From Megalonaias nervosa (Eukaryota; Mollusca; Bivalvia; Unionida; Unionidae): a DNA stretch of 64,000 bases. The stretch lies in contig JAECUM010009467.1 in NCBI GenBank assembly GCA_016617855.1, positions 28,672 through 92,671 on the forward strand, given 5' to 3'. The notes beneath the pieces are model-generated. The model searched no databases and was not told the DNA's origin. It saw only the letters and a program-made list of their open reading frames with translations. Within the stretch, counting starts at the first letter, position 1, and every line of letters begins with the position of its first letter. The position numbers and the translations under genes are program-made. Positions 1 through 12,050 of the stretch are shown piece by piece.

Positions 1-299
1 TTTTATTTCCAGAAAATGCCAAAAAAATCTTATCCCTATTTGTTGAAACTTAAGAAAATCAAAATAACTAAAAATCTTTTGTATTTATCGTTAAAAACAG
101 TAGATTATAAGTACTAGGAAATTGAAGAAAAAAAAATCTTGAAATTCTAATACGAAGCCATGTATTTTGTTAAATTTATTTCCATACAACATTCAAAGTA
201 CACCATTAATAACAATATTCAAGGAAATTAATAACAATATTCAATGAAATTTAAATCTGTGAAAACGTCACCAATGCCTACTGGAGGCAGCTGTTTAAT

Positions 300-1270
300 A
301 AAAATGTAATAATAATAATAATAATGAGGACTCTGTATAGCGCCTAATCTTTAGAAGCTCTAAGCGCTTTACAACATTTGACAACACTTAAAAAAACCAT
401 ATATAATGATATGATTACAAAAATAAAAAAAAACACCACGAAAATAGAAACAGAAAACATGCTGTAAATATTTAAGGTAAGGATACATTATAAGGATACA
501 TTATTAGGTCTTTAAGTCTGTTCTTGCAGTTGAAATAGGTGAGTTTTAAGAGCGCTCTTGAATGAGATCACTGTGTCTTTGTGTCTAAGTGCAGTGGGAA
601 ATTCATTCCACATTGCTGGGCCCTGGTATGCAAAAGAGCGTTGTCCATATGATTTCATTTTCATAGTGGGAATAATGAGAATACGAGTGTCAGAAGAGAA
701 GCGTAAGTATCTTGCAGGTGTGTACACATAGGTGAGGTCAGATAGGTATGTTGGACTGGAGCCTGTCAGTGAAACGTAGCACAGAGAACAAATCTGTGTT
801 TAATTCTGGATCGAATGGACAGCCAGTGTAGGGTAGAGAGCAGGGGAGAGGCGTGCTCTGGTACTCTAAGGATGATCCGAGAAGCTGTGTTTTGAACTTT
901 TTGAAGTTTCTGGAGTAGATATTGAGATGAACCAGACAGAATTGAGTTACAATAGTCCAGTCTTGAAAGTACTAAGGAACACACAAGTGTTTTAGTGGCA
1001 TCAACTGAAAGATACTTGCAAATGGAGCTGATGCATCTCAGTTCAAGATATGCAGCCTTGCATATGTTCATGACATGTTGGTACAATGAGAGAGTACTGC
1101 CAAGAGTAACACCGAGGTCTCGTACTGACTGTGAATTTAATGTTGGTGTTGCTGATATTTATTGTCTGCAGTAAAGGATGTGAATGAGAAAGTCTTTGTG
1201 TTGTAGTCAGAATGGCTTCAGTTTTATCATCATTCATCTGCAGCTTGTTACATGTACAACTTAAATACAT
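300..1270 (-). mobile_element. 5'-truncated CR1/L2-type LINE, 3' end with RT C-terminal remnants
   Basis: Three overlapping minus-strand reading frames (1270-1043, 1086-766, 727-512) give successive pieces of the C-terminal part of a non-LTR reverse transcriptase. A segment with LVCSLVLSRLDYCNS followed by LQKLQKVQNTASRII is the usual post-catalytic region of CR1/L2-like elements, and the last piece has WNEFPTALR and FKSALKTHLF near its end. The frames are mutually shifted, so this is a dead copy. Reading on the minus strand, the 3' end contains a GCGCTATACAGAG-type tail and then an ATT-rich microsatellite at 308-325, as expected for a LINE 3' terminus. The catalytic domain and endonuclease are absent, consistent with 5' truncation. 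The clade call is by eye. Confidence 0.75.
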
Positions 1271-1724
1271 TTTGTTAAGTTAAATTTATACTTTAGATCT
1301 TATAGTTTTGTTTAAATGTGATCGTTAAACTGATAAATGCAATGTGCCCTCATGTATTCAAACATGAAATATTCAATCTACCATAAGATGTACTGCAAGC
1401 CAGCTTTTCTGTGGGAACCTAATTAAGTTGCCTACTGTGTTTTGATATATCTGACTTGTGGAAATCACTGTTGTATTATTAAACTCAATTAAAAGCAGGC
1501 CTGATTTATATTATTATGTTAATTACAACTTTTGTATCTAATCAAATAAAGGGGGTGGAATCAACAAAAAATTTAACAAGTATGCAAATCCTATCTGCAT
1601 AAGAGCTCGCAGCCCAAGTCGTGTGTCAGGTCAACTCATTTAAACTGAACAGTTATAAATATTACTGTGTATATGATATTATTAAACTACCTTAATCTAC
1701 CTACTCAATCACAAATTTCATCAA

Positions 1725-2040
1725 CCACTCCGGTGGCCTAAGTGGTTAGACCATCTGAATCAGGTGCAGGAGGTCACAGGTTTCAACACCAGCTGATTAA
1801 ATACCAAAGACTTATAAAAAAAAAGGTACTAAGAGCTGCCTCACTAGGCACTCAACATTATGAGGTTAGTGTTAGGACTGGTCAGGATAATGTGACTGGG
1901 TGGGACATGATGCTGCATGGTGCCCCAGTGCTAGAATTAACTATAAATTACCACACTGCAGACATCATAGCAATATGACCAAAAAATTGTTAAAGGTATG
2001 CTAAAAATCCAAATCTCACACACACACACACGTGCATACA
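1725..2040 (+). mobile_element. tRNA-derived SINE with conserved central domain, copy 1
   Basis: This copy starts with a decayed pol III box A (GTGGCCTAAGTGGTTAGA) and box B (CACAGGTTTCAACACC). They are followed by a central block shared with three other copies in the window (around GTGTTAGGACTGG and GTGACTGGGTGGGACA) and a CA-rich tail. The flanks at 1710-1724 and 2041-2055 are a 15-bp direct repeat with one mismatch, which fits a target-site duplication. The short open frame inside it (1742-1978) is not a gene. Confidence 0.85.
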
Positions 2041-2796
2041 CACAAATTTAATCAAAGATAGCAAAGTACCATGCCGAAATGTTTCACAGATACAATTCAA
2101 TGTAGAGAAGCATGTTTCAGAGTTTGTCGTCAACTTAAAATTCCTGAATTGGCACTCCAAGAGTTCCTCAAGAATGAGAAGTTTCACTGTTAATTCAATG
2201 AAATTACAGCATAAATATTTTACTAACAGAACAATGAAAAATAATAGTTTTAATGCTGAAAGTTGTTTCACAAAATAAATGTCCCTTGTTTTCTTTTAAA
2301 AGGAATCTTGTCTAGTTGTGAATCAGCATCAACAGTGATGTAACGCACAATGCTTTTGTGTACATGTGTAGGTTGTTGAAACCAGCTGGAATAATGTTAA
2401 CAATCCTTCAGAGGAATCATGAAAATAAAGGTAAAGTAATTGATATAGAAAAGAAAACAGTCTGGTTACAAATACCACTTTAATAACAATTATTCACAAC
2501 AAAATTATTAAACAAGTAGTCAGCTATTCAACAGCCCAGCTGCCCCCCCTCCCCCATACACATGCACTCATTTTCTCTATGTCCAACTGAGATGACACCA
2601 CATTTTACTTTTGGGAGGTCTATCAGTAACCTGTACACTTGCTTACAGTGTGGTCTATGTTTCTGAATCCCACTGTGCATGAGTTGTTGAGAGATAGGTG
2701 TATATCAGTAGAGTGAAGACTCCACTGTAAACGCTTCCTATCATTATCCACAAGCATCCTAATGTCAACTCTTTGCCTTTTACAGGGTGTCAGCAA

Positions 2797-3828
2797 TAGG
2801 GTAATATGGTCATATACCGACCACTGAGGTCGTCGACATGAGATCGACAACTTCATTATTGAAGCCGACTATTGTGTCTATAACTACGATATGGGAAGCA
2901 GTCTATCAGGCTTCTTGCAACAAGTTTCATTATTCAAAAAACATATAATCTGAGTTCTTCTTACTGAAAAAATGATTTTATTATGACTATATACGCAGGG
3001 GTAAATCCGACCGTGTTGTGGCTTATTCTGATCTCTGATATGTGTAATTCTGATCACCATATATGGACCGTACATATACAAGTTTCATCTGTAAAATACA
3101 AAGATTTTGTTTATCTTGACATATTTAAAAGCGTTTAATTGTTTTTATTTTTTTCAGATAGAGAGATAGCAGATAGAAAGCAATATTGCTACATAGATAA
3201 TTGTGGATGTTGTTATAGAGATAATTGTGGAGAGAATTAACATTTTATTTTTATTTAGATTTATACCTTTAATTTTTTATTTATTTGTTTTTAATTATGT
3301 ATTTATTCCTTTTTTTTCTTCAAAGTTCAATACAAACTAATCATAATTCTACATTTTCTTTAAGCTTGTATTCATGGTCGGAATTGCCTTCTTATTAAAA
3401 ATAACCAGGGGTAAATCCGACCACTATACAGAACATTGCATACTATTGTTATCTGTCATAAAACTGGTGCAATTTTTACTTTTTTAGAGAGACAAAGCAT
3501 TATTTTAAAGCTACGATAGCATAATTATTATGTTATTAAAAGCTATACAAATCTTGGATGATTGATGCCTGACTAGGGTCCTGAATAAAAAAAACAAAAA
3601 ATGTTTGAATGCCACTTCTGAACTCGCGCGGAAGCGAGAATACTGAGCTATTATGTCATTTTGTCATGCGATGCCCTCCTGGAAACATCTTTACTAATTT
3701 GCATACGCACGTGCACAAATAAAAACAAAGAACACAGTAAGTAATTTGCATATCTTTGTTGTAAACAGCGGGAGGTACATCAACGGTCGGAATTACCCTA
3801 CTGGTCGGAATATGACCATGTTACCCTA
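2797..3828. mobile_element. Tc1/mariner-type DNA transposon or large MITE with 24-bp TIRs
   Basis: An inverted terminal repeat of 24 bp begins GGGTAATATGGTCATA at 2799-2822. It is matched in reverse complement at 3803-3826 with two differences. TA dinucleotides flank both ends (2797-2798 and 3827-3828), the target duplication of the Tc1/mariner/pogo superfamily. The element is about 1.03 kb. No transposase reading frame is recognisable, so it is non-autonomous or heavily decayed. The terminal motif is echoed internally by GGGGTAAATCCGACC at about 2999 and 3409 and by GGTCGGAATTACC just inside the right end. Confidence 0.75.
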
Positions 3829-3913
3829 ATGTGAGCTAAATTATTCCACTATAGATACGTTGTTAGTTTACATAGAAATTAATATACACACTGCAAGCTC
3901 TTCAACTGTAACT

Positions 3914-4028
3914 CAACTGCAGTATATTGTAATACATACTGCAGTATATTGTAATATAACTGCAGTATATTGTAATACATACTGCAGTATACTGTAATAC
4001 AACTGCAGTATATTGTAATACATACTAC
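3914..4028. repeat. short palindromic tandem repeat (CTGCAGTATATTGTAATA)
   Basis: About six tandem copies of an approximately 19-21 bp unit, ACTGCAGTATATTGTAATA, alternate between two slightly different spacers. CTGCAG is itself palindromic, so the array can form small hairpins. No coding content. Confidence 0.8.
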
Positions 4029-4327
4029 AGAAATAATTTGGCACAAAGATTTTCTTGGTACCCAGCTCTACTATAATTGACTATAGTGAAATGGATGTTG
4101 ACAAATATAAACTGTTAGCATTTTTATTCATGTAAAAAGAGGCAGCAATAAAACTTGTTTATTCAAGAATGCTAAACATCTTGTCAAACACTTAAAGCAA
4201 ACTCAGGTTTATTTTGGCACAAAAACTTGGAAGTCTTCAGGAAAATGAAGAAATTATTAACAATGTTGTGAGCCATACCATGACAATTTGACTGCACCTA
4301 GATTCAGTTTATGTCCTTGTATTAGTA

Positions 4328-4641
4328 TTTTGTGTGATTTAGATTTTTTTAAACATAGCTTTAACAATTTTTCAGTCATATTGCTACGGTGTCTGCAGTG
4401 TGATAGTTTATAATGATGTCTAGCACTGGGGCATCATGCCGCAGACATGTAGCATGTTCCACCCAGTCACATTATCCTGACACCAAGCCAACCAGTCCTA
4501 ACACTAACCTCTTAATGCTGAGCACCAAGCAAGGCAGCTGTTAGTACCATTTTTAAAGTCTTCGGTATGGCCCGGCCGGGGTTCGAACCCACGACCTCCC
4601 GTATCTGAGGCGGACGCTCTAACCACTAGGCCACCGGAGCG
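4328..4641 (-). mobile_element. tRNA-derived SINE with conserved central domain, copy 2
   Basis: Reverse-oriented copy of the same SINE as at 1725. On the minus strand box A is GTGGCCTAGTGGTTAGAGCG and box B is GGGTTCGAACCCC. The central domain (GTGTTAGGACTGG, GTGACTGGGTGG) and the AT-rich 3' end follow. The flanks 4313-4327 and 4642-4656 form a 15-bp direct repeat with two mismatches, consistent with a target-site duplication. Confidence 0.85.
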
Positions 4642-4833
4642 GTCCTTTTCTTAGTAAATGTTTTAGATAATACTAAGCTAGTTATTGTATTGTCATATAC
4701 ACTTTTTATATTAAATGATGTTCAGTGCCTTGATATCATGGAAATCTTTGTGCTATGGAATTTCTGTAAAATACGTTGCTGCTGTTGTAGGGTTTAATGC
4801 CATTTTTTAGCACAAGATAGGCTATACATGGCG

Positions 4834-5025
4834 GCCACTATATATGGTGGAGGAAGAACCCAGGAAAACCCCGGAAAGAACCACCGACCCACAAGAAGCT
4901 ACTGGCAAGCTTTCTCAAATGCCTACATTCGCTGAACCCAAGACTCGAACCCATGCAGACAGAGGTGAGATGGCAATGATCCGTAACAGTGAGCGCTTTA
5001 GACCACTCTGCCACTCGGGGTCCCT
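4834..5025 (-). mobile_element. tRNA-derived SINE of a second family
   Basis: On the minus strand the sequence starts with a tRNA-like head (CCCCGAGTGGCAGAGTGGTC, then GGGTTCGAGTCTTGG) with good pol III box A and box B. It continues into a GGGGTTTTCCTGGGTTC-type body. It lacks the central domain of the SINEs at 1725, 4328, 49409 and 51038, so it is a different family. No clear target-site duplication was found. The reading frames across it are incidental. Confidence 0.7.
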
Positions 5026-5159
5026 GTATAATATACAGTATGGTATTGTGCTTTGTCCAAACCCATTCATAAAACTGTTTCTGCACAATGGTCATGATAG
5101 CAATATGTCTCAAGGAAGGGAAGTGGCAGCTAAAACCTATACCTTATTTATAACTGTAT

Positions 5160-6300
5160 CATGATTCTCAGAGAACCTACCATCATATGCATCCCTGGTA
5201 TCTCATTACCACTTATCATTATGAATACCTGGTATGTATACACAGTATCTCATTACCATTAACTAATTGCCATAGATACATGGTGTATCGTTACCACTTA
5301 ATTTACCATCATGCATACATGGTGTATCGTTACCACTTACTTTACCATCATGCATACATGATGTCTCATTACCACTTAATTTACCATCATGCATACATGG
5401 TATCTCATTACCACATATTTTTACCATCATGCATACATGGTGTCTGATTACCACTTAATTTACCATTATGCATACATGGTGTGTTGTTACCACTTAATTT
5501 ACCATCATGCATACATGGTGTATCGTTACCATTTACTTTACCATCATGCATACATGATGTCTCATTACCACTTAATTTACCATCATGCATACATGGTATC
5601 TCATTACCACATATTTTTACCATCATGCATACATGGTGTCTGATTACCACTTAATTTACCATTATGCATACATGGTGTCTCATTACCACTTAATTTACCA
5701 TCATGCATACATGGTGTATTGTTACCACTTACTTTACCATTATGCATACATGATGTCTCATTACCACTTAATTTACCATCATGCATACATGGTATCTCAT
5801 TACCACATATTTTTACCATCATGCATACATGATGTCTCATTACCACTTAATTTACCATTATGAATACATGGTGTCTCATTACCACTTAATTTACCATCAT
5901 GCATACATGGTGTCTCATTACCAATTTACCATCATGCATACATGGCATCTCATTACCACTTAAATTAAAATCATGCATACATAGTCTCACTACCACTTAA
6001 TTTACCATCATGCATACATGGTGTCTCATTACCATTTAATTTATCACCATGCATACATGTTACATCATTACTACTTAATTTAAAATCATGCATACATGGT
6101 TTCTCATTACCACTTAATTTACCACCATGCATCCATGGTATACCTATACCACATAATTACCATCATACATACATGGTGCACCATTAGCACCTAATTTGCC
6201 ATCTTGCATACACAGTGTATCATTACCACCTATTTTACCATCATGCATATATCATATCTCGTCATCAATTATCATCATGAATACCTGTCATCTCATTAAT
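5160..6300. repeat. 39-bp minisatellite with 196-bp higher-order period
   Basis: Tandem copies of a 39-bp unit containing CATCATGCATACATGGTGT and TCATTACCACTTAATTTACC run through this stretch. One variant unit (CACATATTTTTACC) is 40 bp. It recurs at exactly 196-bp spacing (start codons at 5389, 5585 and 5781), that is four 39-bp units plus one 40-bp unit. Because 39 is a multiple of 3, both strands stay open for long runs; these frames are repeat artefacts. Copies decay towards the right end. Confidence 0.95.
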
Positions 6301-6618
6301 TTAGCCACTGATGAAGGCAGAGTGATATTGCCAAAAAATGTTAACTCTTTAAGATATTTATGCTCTGAGTATGGGAAATTACTAACGATCATGAATTATC
6401 CAGAGCAAGGAAGCAACCTTTTCAGATGCATCATGCACTTAATTTTGTGGATCAAAACAGAACTATGCACATAGCTGCCAACCCCGGACTACAAAAATAC
6501 TGACTGCCTATGCCAAAAATACTGATTTTCAGGCAGAAATACTGATTTTTAAAATTTTACTGCATATATGACTATTTACAACATCTACATCCGTCATTAT
6601 AGTAGGTCATTATATTAC

Positions 6619-7044
6619 TTAATTATTTAATGTCAAAGATGCACGTGTTGCACTCTTGCACCTTCTTAGTAAGTCATCAGACACAGGATGTTTATATGAC
6701 CCTTTTCCACACCTTGTCTTTTCAATCATTATTGCTTCCAATGTACCATCTTTCATGGATGATCTGAATTGTGTACGATTCTTTTTTACTGAACTAAAAA
6801 TCCTCTCACAATCAGCATTAGAGTGTGGTAAAGAAAGAAGTCCCAACATAAAATAACTCAGACGATCGTGAAGAAAGTCTCCACATGAATTCTTCATCTT
6901 AGACATCAGAATCCATACTCCATCAACACTATCATAGGAGAGTATTGTTTCAGTCAGGGGGCTGATCTGGTAGGAGGCAAACTGTGCTCTAAGCTTGTCC
7001 TGAGCATCAGAAGAAGATTCACCATCTTTTATCAGCAGTAACAT
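6619..7044 (-). pseudogene. hAT transposase C-terminal dimerisation domain remnant
   Basis: A 141-codon open frame whose second half, SLPHSNADCERIFSSVKKNR, is the conserved hAT C-terminal dimerisation motif (xxxSNAxCERxFSxVxxxxT). It is followed by an EAIMIEK-like helix. Its start is not real: it enters from the deleted catalytic domain. It lies within the hAT element spanning 6472-8163. Confidence 0.85.
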
Positions 7045-7369
7045 GGAAAATTTCTTCAGAAAGAACCGGATTTGGTAATTGTTTCCTCTTAAGCTCTATC
7101 CACTATGGCTGAATTTATCTGACAAGGCAATATTCTCTCTTAAATGAAAAAATAGTATCTATCAGGCTCACCACAAAATCCTCATCTCATTTTCTTTTAC
7201 TAAAAATGTACATTTTAATTTTAAAAAAAAGGTAATATTTTTATACAAAATATCATTTACCTCCTAAGACAGGAAAGTTAAAGAAAATAAACTTCCAACA
7301 AATGAACTGGCAATCAAAAATAAACTTGTCACAATTCACAGTTCAAATAAGAATGTAGAAGGTCTAAAA

Positions 7370-7912
7370 CTACACACCTTTCAGTCTTTTCACAATGTAG
7401 TTATGGTTGTCTGTTGCCAGCTCATTAATGATAGCCACTGTTTTCGTTCTAGCCCAAGAGTAATTCTTGGCGATGTTGCTGTCTGGAAAAAGTGTGCGAA
7501 ATAAATCACCATCATCATTAGCAACTGAAAGAGGAAGGTTCCTTTCTATCAGAAATTTAGTAAAAAGAACTTCCGATCTAATTACGCCAAGGTTCTCTCT
7601 GGTATGTATAAACTTCAGTTCAGGCTGTGTTGTTGATGATGAAACAGCAAGCTGATGTTTATTAGCTTTTTCATGCTGTCTTATGTCATGGGCACCTCCA
7701 TGCCCAATAGCGAAATCAGAATTGCACAGTTTGCAAAATGCAAAGTTTTCTCCTTTACGAGATGCTTTCACAAATTTAAAGATGACAGTATAGTTGTCCT
7801 TCCATTTCTGTTTTCTTTTCTTTGCTGGCAAAAATTCTGCATCTTCTGCTTTTCTTTTCGACATCATGAAGACGAGATACAGTGAAAGCAGCTGACGCTC
7901 TGCGCAATCCAA
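7370..7912 (-). pseudogene. hAT transposase N-terminal BED zinc-finger fragment
   Basis: The probable start is the methionine of MSKRKAEDAEF. A basic stretch (PAKKRKQKWK) is followed by a BED-type finger with FCKLCNSDFAIGHGG and DIRQHEKANKH, a Cys2-His2 arrangement used by hAT transposases for DNA binding. The frame ends shortly after a segment (DLFRTLFPDSNIAKNYSWAR) that corresponds to the region just before the catalytic domain in the second hAT element of the window. The rest of the enzyme is deleted. Confidence 0.8.
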
Positions 7913-8163
7913 TACGGCGGCGGATGGTGGTTAAAACTTGGTATGGCAGCCTCGATTTCGAATGGACCAATTGTATTTCATATATGCAACACATTTACTT
8001 TAAGAATGGAACAGGGTCCCGGTCAAAACGGAAATTTGCACGGAATTTTTTTTTAATTTTTTTTTTTTATTGAAAAAACGTATTTTTAACAAAAAAAACG
8101 TATTCCCGTATTCAGGTTCAAAATATGGGACAAATACGGAAAAAAAGGGACAGCTGGCAGCTA

Positions 8164-8484
8164 TGTATACATATGAAAGAGAGAAAATACACATCAAAAG
8201 ATGACCCCCTTTAAACAAGTAAAATGAAGTTAACCCTTCTAACATGTGCACACATGACTGTGACATTGTTTATAATGTTATCTGCATGCACTTAAAATGA
8301 GGAGATTAAATAAAAGAAACTTATCCAATAATTATGTTTTTGGTGCACAGTGCATGCATTATGATAAACTTGAAAAACCTACTTTCACCCATACACTACT
8401 TAGTACTTTAAACTCTCAAACTACAATTACACAAATTAGTCATTCCTTCTCATAGTGAAACAAGAAAATGAAAAAGACATTTAC
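8164..8484. other. intron sequence, nothing recognised
   Basis: AT-rich sequence between the hAT element and exon 5, containing only short chance frames. Confidence 0.5.
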
Positions 8485-8684
8485 CAAAGTTTAGATTCCA
8501 CATCCTCTGCAGACACAAACAAAGGACGTCGCAGAAGTTTCCGCTCCCTTCTGGTTTCCATATTTATCTGTACCATGCCTCTGAAGTCAATACGGTATTT
8601 GAACTGATAGTTTTCACGGCAAAACAGAAACGTGTCTTGGCATTTCCTTGTAAACTTCTGTTCCAAGGTGAACTGCAGTAATTC
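8485..8684 (-). CDS. PARP12/ZC3HAV1-like gene, exon 5 (second half of WWE domain 2)
   Basis: The exon follows a strong acceptor (CATCTTTTTCAG) and ends before a GTAAAT donor. It has 200 nt and enters in phase 0, matching the previous exon's end. It encodes residues 1049-1114. ENYQFKYRIDFRGMVQINME followed by an Arg-rich tail is the typical second half of a WWE domain, where Y.IDF..M.Q.N..T contacts (ADP-ribose). Together with the end of exon 4 (QWRWFYADDFGNWW) it forms a complete WWE domain. It leaves two nucleotides of a split codon, so at least one more exon is required. Nothing resembling a PARP catalytic domain is seen between 8485 and the window edge. Confidence 0.85.
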
Positions 8685-8869
8685 CTGAAAAAGATGCCAA
8701 TTCTTTGAAGAACTCAAAACTAATGACAAACTAGTAACCAATGTTTCTTCAGGTTTGTGTATATGACAAATGGTTGTTACTTGCATGGTTCTGGTCTCCT
8801 CCAACAAAAGGCCACATCACCGTAAAATGAGTATATTTAAAGCAAGAGTATCACCCTTTATGAAGCTCT

Positions 8870-9055
8870 TCAAGTGAACTGCATTATAAGTGAGGGGAGG
8901 TTATACTGAGGGATATCCCATTAATGTGAGCCATAAAAGTGACTGGCATTATAAATGAAGGAACCTTATATCGAGGAATGTTCCATTCATGAGAGTTATT
9001 TAAAAGTGACTGGCATTATAAGTGAATGAACATTATACAGAGGGATGTTTTGACA
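8870..9055. repeat. three degenerate copies of an approximately 64-bp repeat
   Basis: The motif TGACTGGCATTATAAGTGA followed by TTATACTGAGGGATGT-like sequence recurs three times with substitutions. It lies in the intron upstream of exon 5. No coding potential. Confidence 0.65.
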
Positions 9056-9753
9056 AGGTTGTATCATAATAGTAAATAAAACACAAAAATATTTAACTGA
9101 GTCAGGATATTGCTAGATATCATTAGAGAAGATTTAAAATAAAGTGCAAATAATTCAAGTAGCACTGATACAACTCAACCAATTTAATAGGATCCATAAC
9201 ATTTTGTGTGGTATAACAGAGACAAATGTATAAACTGGGACATTATCTCAAGAGACAACTGTACTACATTATCACAGATCTCAAACCTGTTGTTTAAATG
9301 GTGTTCAAGTGATCTATCCCATGTTACTGCAAGAGTTCCTCAAGGGTCAACTTCAGAACCTCATTTCTTGTAGCTCTTAATCAATGACCCCCCCCATGAC
9401 CCACCCATCTTAGTATTTGTCAATAGATAGTTCCCAAATGATGTCACCAGCCGCCATATTTGTGGTCAGTGGGCAGATATACCGTTGACTTTATATGGTG
9501 TTCGGAAGTTGAAATAAATTCATTGAAACTCAAGATACTTTTACGAAAATTACATACATAAACAGAATGCAAATCAAGCTTTCTGTTAGTCTCTATATTT
9601 GTGGTTTGTAAGTTGACTTTGCTTTAGTGTGCCTTGTTAAAATTGGTAAATTTTGGTGATTGCATATAGGAGAAACTACCAGGTTGCCCATCGTTCAGGT
9701 AAAATGGGCAGAATATCGTCTGCTAGTGACCTAATCGGGAAGCATCTACACTG

Positions 9754-9930
9754 TTGTTTTTGTATGTGGACAACAAAGCTTCTGATCAAGCGGTAAGTAC
9801 AAATATTGATGAAATGGAGAATAATCCAAATAAAAAAATGTTGAACATGTCAACTTGGTGTTCCAATAAAGCTGTGTGCATAAATTCTCAGGAAACTAAA
9901 GTCTTATTAATTGGCACATTGGAGAATGTA
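9754..9930 (+). pseudogene. non-LTR reverse transcriptase fragment
   Basis: The short frame has FLYVDNKASDQ in the position of the LYADDT catalytic motif, followed about 30 residues later by MSTWCSNKAVCINSQETKVL. The second piece matches the WC..NK..IN..KTK block found after the YADD box in CR1/jockey-type enzymes. YVDN in place of YADD, and the short length, show that it is a dead fragment. Confidence 0.6.
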
Positions 9931-9989
9931 AAAGGATTTTTCTCTATACTGTCACTCGTGAAAATGGTCAGTAATTTATCTCCATTTTT

Positions 9990-12050
9990 GTGATGCTGTC
10001 ATTCATAGCAGTATTGTTTAGAACAATCTGCAATCTGCGCTTTGGCTGCAGACTTACCTAAGGCAGTCATTGTAACAAACAATTGCAGTCATTCCTAACA
10101 GTGTTGAATCACTTGTTTTGCCTAAAATATCATTGTCACTGGTCGCACTGTGCAGGTTGTTACTCATGGCTTCAATTATGTAATTAACTTGACCAATGTA
10201 TAATGATTATGGTCATAAATGGCAGGTAGTCTCTCATAGCAGAGGTTGCTTGAAACAAGTTTACTGTATGGAACACAGGATTAGCATATTAAAGCTGTAG
10301 GAATTAACTGATTTGAGATGTATAACTATTATAACTAGAATGCCAGTTTTGCTTTTACAATAATGATTACAAAATACTAGATTACAAAATTTTAGATGAC
10401 TTTCCAAATGTATAAACATCAACTTGAAATATTTAATTTGACATTTTATTTATTTTATTTATATTCTTCTTCTGCAGTTTTAGTGGGTTAATATTTCCCA
10501 ATTTTGGTACTTTACAATTTTGTGTCCTTTGTTACTTCCATGACAAGGATTTTTCTTTCCCATTTGGTCAATGGAAGCACCCACCAAGTCAATATCTCAC
10601 CTCTCCCATACAATTAAGGTAAGTAGAGTCTTTTTTTTCCCTCCAATTTCTGTTATTTTATCAGGTAAGTCATTACCATTCAAAATGTTTGCTTTTTTTC
10701 TCCAAGAAACATGATGTCAAACTCACTCACAATTTATTACTGAGCAGGCACCTTAAACTGGGGACATTGAGAATTATGTTTCTGCTTGGCTGTCTTGTGT
10801 GCCTGTTACAGCTTTGCTGTCTTGTGTGCCTGTTACATCTTGGCTGTCTTGTGTGTCTGTTACATCTTGGCTACCTAATTTGTTCTTAAAAGAATGTTTT
10901 TCACCCAAACCTAATGTATGTGAAACCCATCTTCTACTTCCTGAACGAATTTTTTTAATGAAATCATCCAATATTAAAAAGTGTTGAGCATGAAAAATCT
11001 GAAGAAATGATAACAATGGGCATGAACAAAACTCGATGTCCAGCAAGAATCACAGTTTAAAAATATGCATTGCATGATGTGGACAGTGTCAGCTATTGTT
11101 CCAGTTTAAGATTTCAAGACACAGGGAACAAGTTTGAAAGGTTTCCTTTAACATTCATATAAGTAATCAGTGACAGAATGTGTTGGCGGAAGAAATAAAA
11201 TCAAGATAGGCTTGGGGTGTTGGCAGATTTCAAACTGCAATGAGAGTGTCACTCTGTGTTAATTTCTAGTAGTGGGTGAGTGTTGTCAATAATTTTCCTT
11301 TTTCACTAACAGAAATTACTGTGGCCACAGCAGTTGTTTTGCATCTACAGAAGTACAATGCGATGAATATGGCTGTTAATCATTTCCACTCCCACACTAG
11401 AACATGTTCAAGATTTTCTTGTACAAGAAAACTGCACTATTTTTTCTGTTTTGAAGATGGTGCTGTAATGGCTTCTAAATTTAAGTGATGACATGAAATT
11501 GGTGACAAGAAATTTTAAAAGCATTCATGCAGTGAAAAATAAGGCCACAGTGAGCAAGATGAGTCATGTACCCAATCAAATGGACGAACTTGAAATGACC
11601 TAAAAGGGTGAATTAAAATCAACGACAATAGGTAAGTCTGATTAGAAGAATATTTTTTATCTTATCTTGTCAAGGATGAGAATGGCACATAAACAGATGA
11701 TATATGTCTGTAATATGCATACTGGAAGTAAAATCAAAATGGCATCATCCTACTACTGACAAACCATCTCAAGAGGAAAGGACCAGCAAGTTGATAAGTG
11801 TATAGATAATATATAATAATTTAGACTTTATATTGTGAATCATATCAATACGCAGCAAGGTGTCTCGTTTCACCCCTAGTACAATCTGTCCATAAAATTT
11901 AGTTGAGATAAGTGAAACCATTACTATAGCATCAGTCACAGTGACTTTGACCTCTTTTTTAATTCCAAATTCACTAAGGTTCTTCACTACACCAAGTACA
12001 AGAAACATTAAAGTTTGGTAACCATACACTGCCAACTGTAGATGATGGGA
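9990..12050. other. intronic AT-rich DNA with one 27-bp triplicate
   Basis: No supported gene. At 10786-10875 a 27-bp unit (GCTGTCTTGTGTGCCTGTTA plus CATCTTG) is repeated three times. The remaining short frames have no recognisable content. Confidence 0.6.

Larger units (their letters stand above)
6472..8163 (-). mobile_element. hAT-superfamily DNA transposon, internally deleted
   Basis: The ends TAGCTGCCA (6472) and TGGCAGCTA (to 8163) are inverted repeats. The flanking 8-mers tatgcaca and tgtataca agree at 5 of 8 positions, all differences being transitions, which would fit an aged 8-bp hAT duplication. On the minus strand the element encodes an N-terminal BED-type zinc finger (7912-7370) and the C-terminal hAT dimerisation region (7044-6619). 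The catalytic core that should join them is missing, with only about 330 non-coding bases between. The N-terminal region resembles that of the hAT element at 21832-24412, so the two are probably of one family. Confidence 0.8.

Noticed and set aside
2623..2798. Possible last exon of the PARP12-like gene (KRQRVDIRMLVDNDRKRLQW)
   Set aside because: No good acceptor, no similarity to a PARP catalytic domain, and the open frame runs into a transposon end at 2799.
5187..5963. Plus- and minus-strand repeat proteins in the 39-bp array
   Set aside because: Unit length divisible by three keeps frames open on both strands; no conserved unique sequence.
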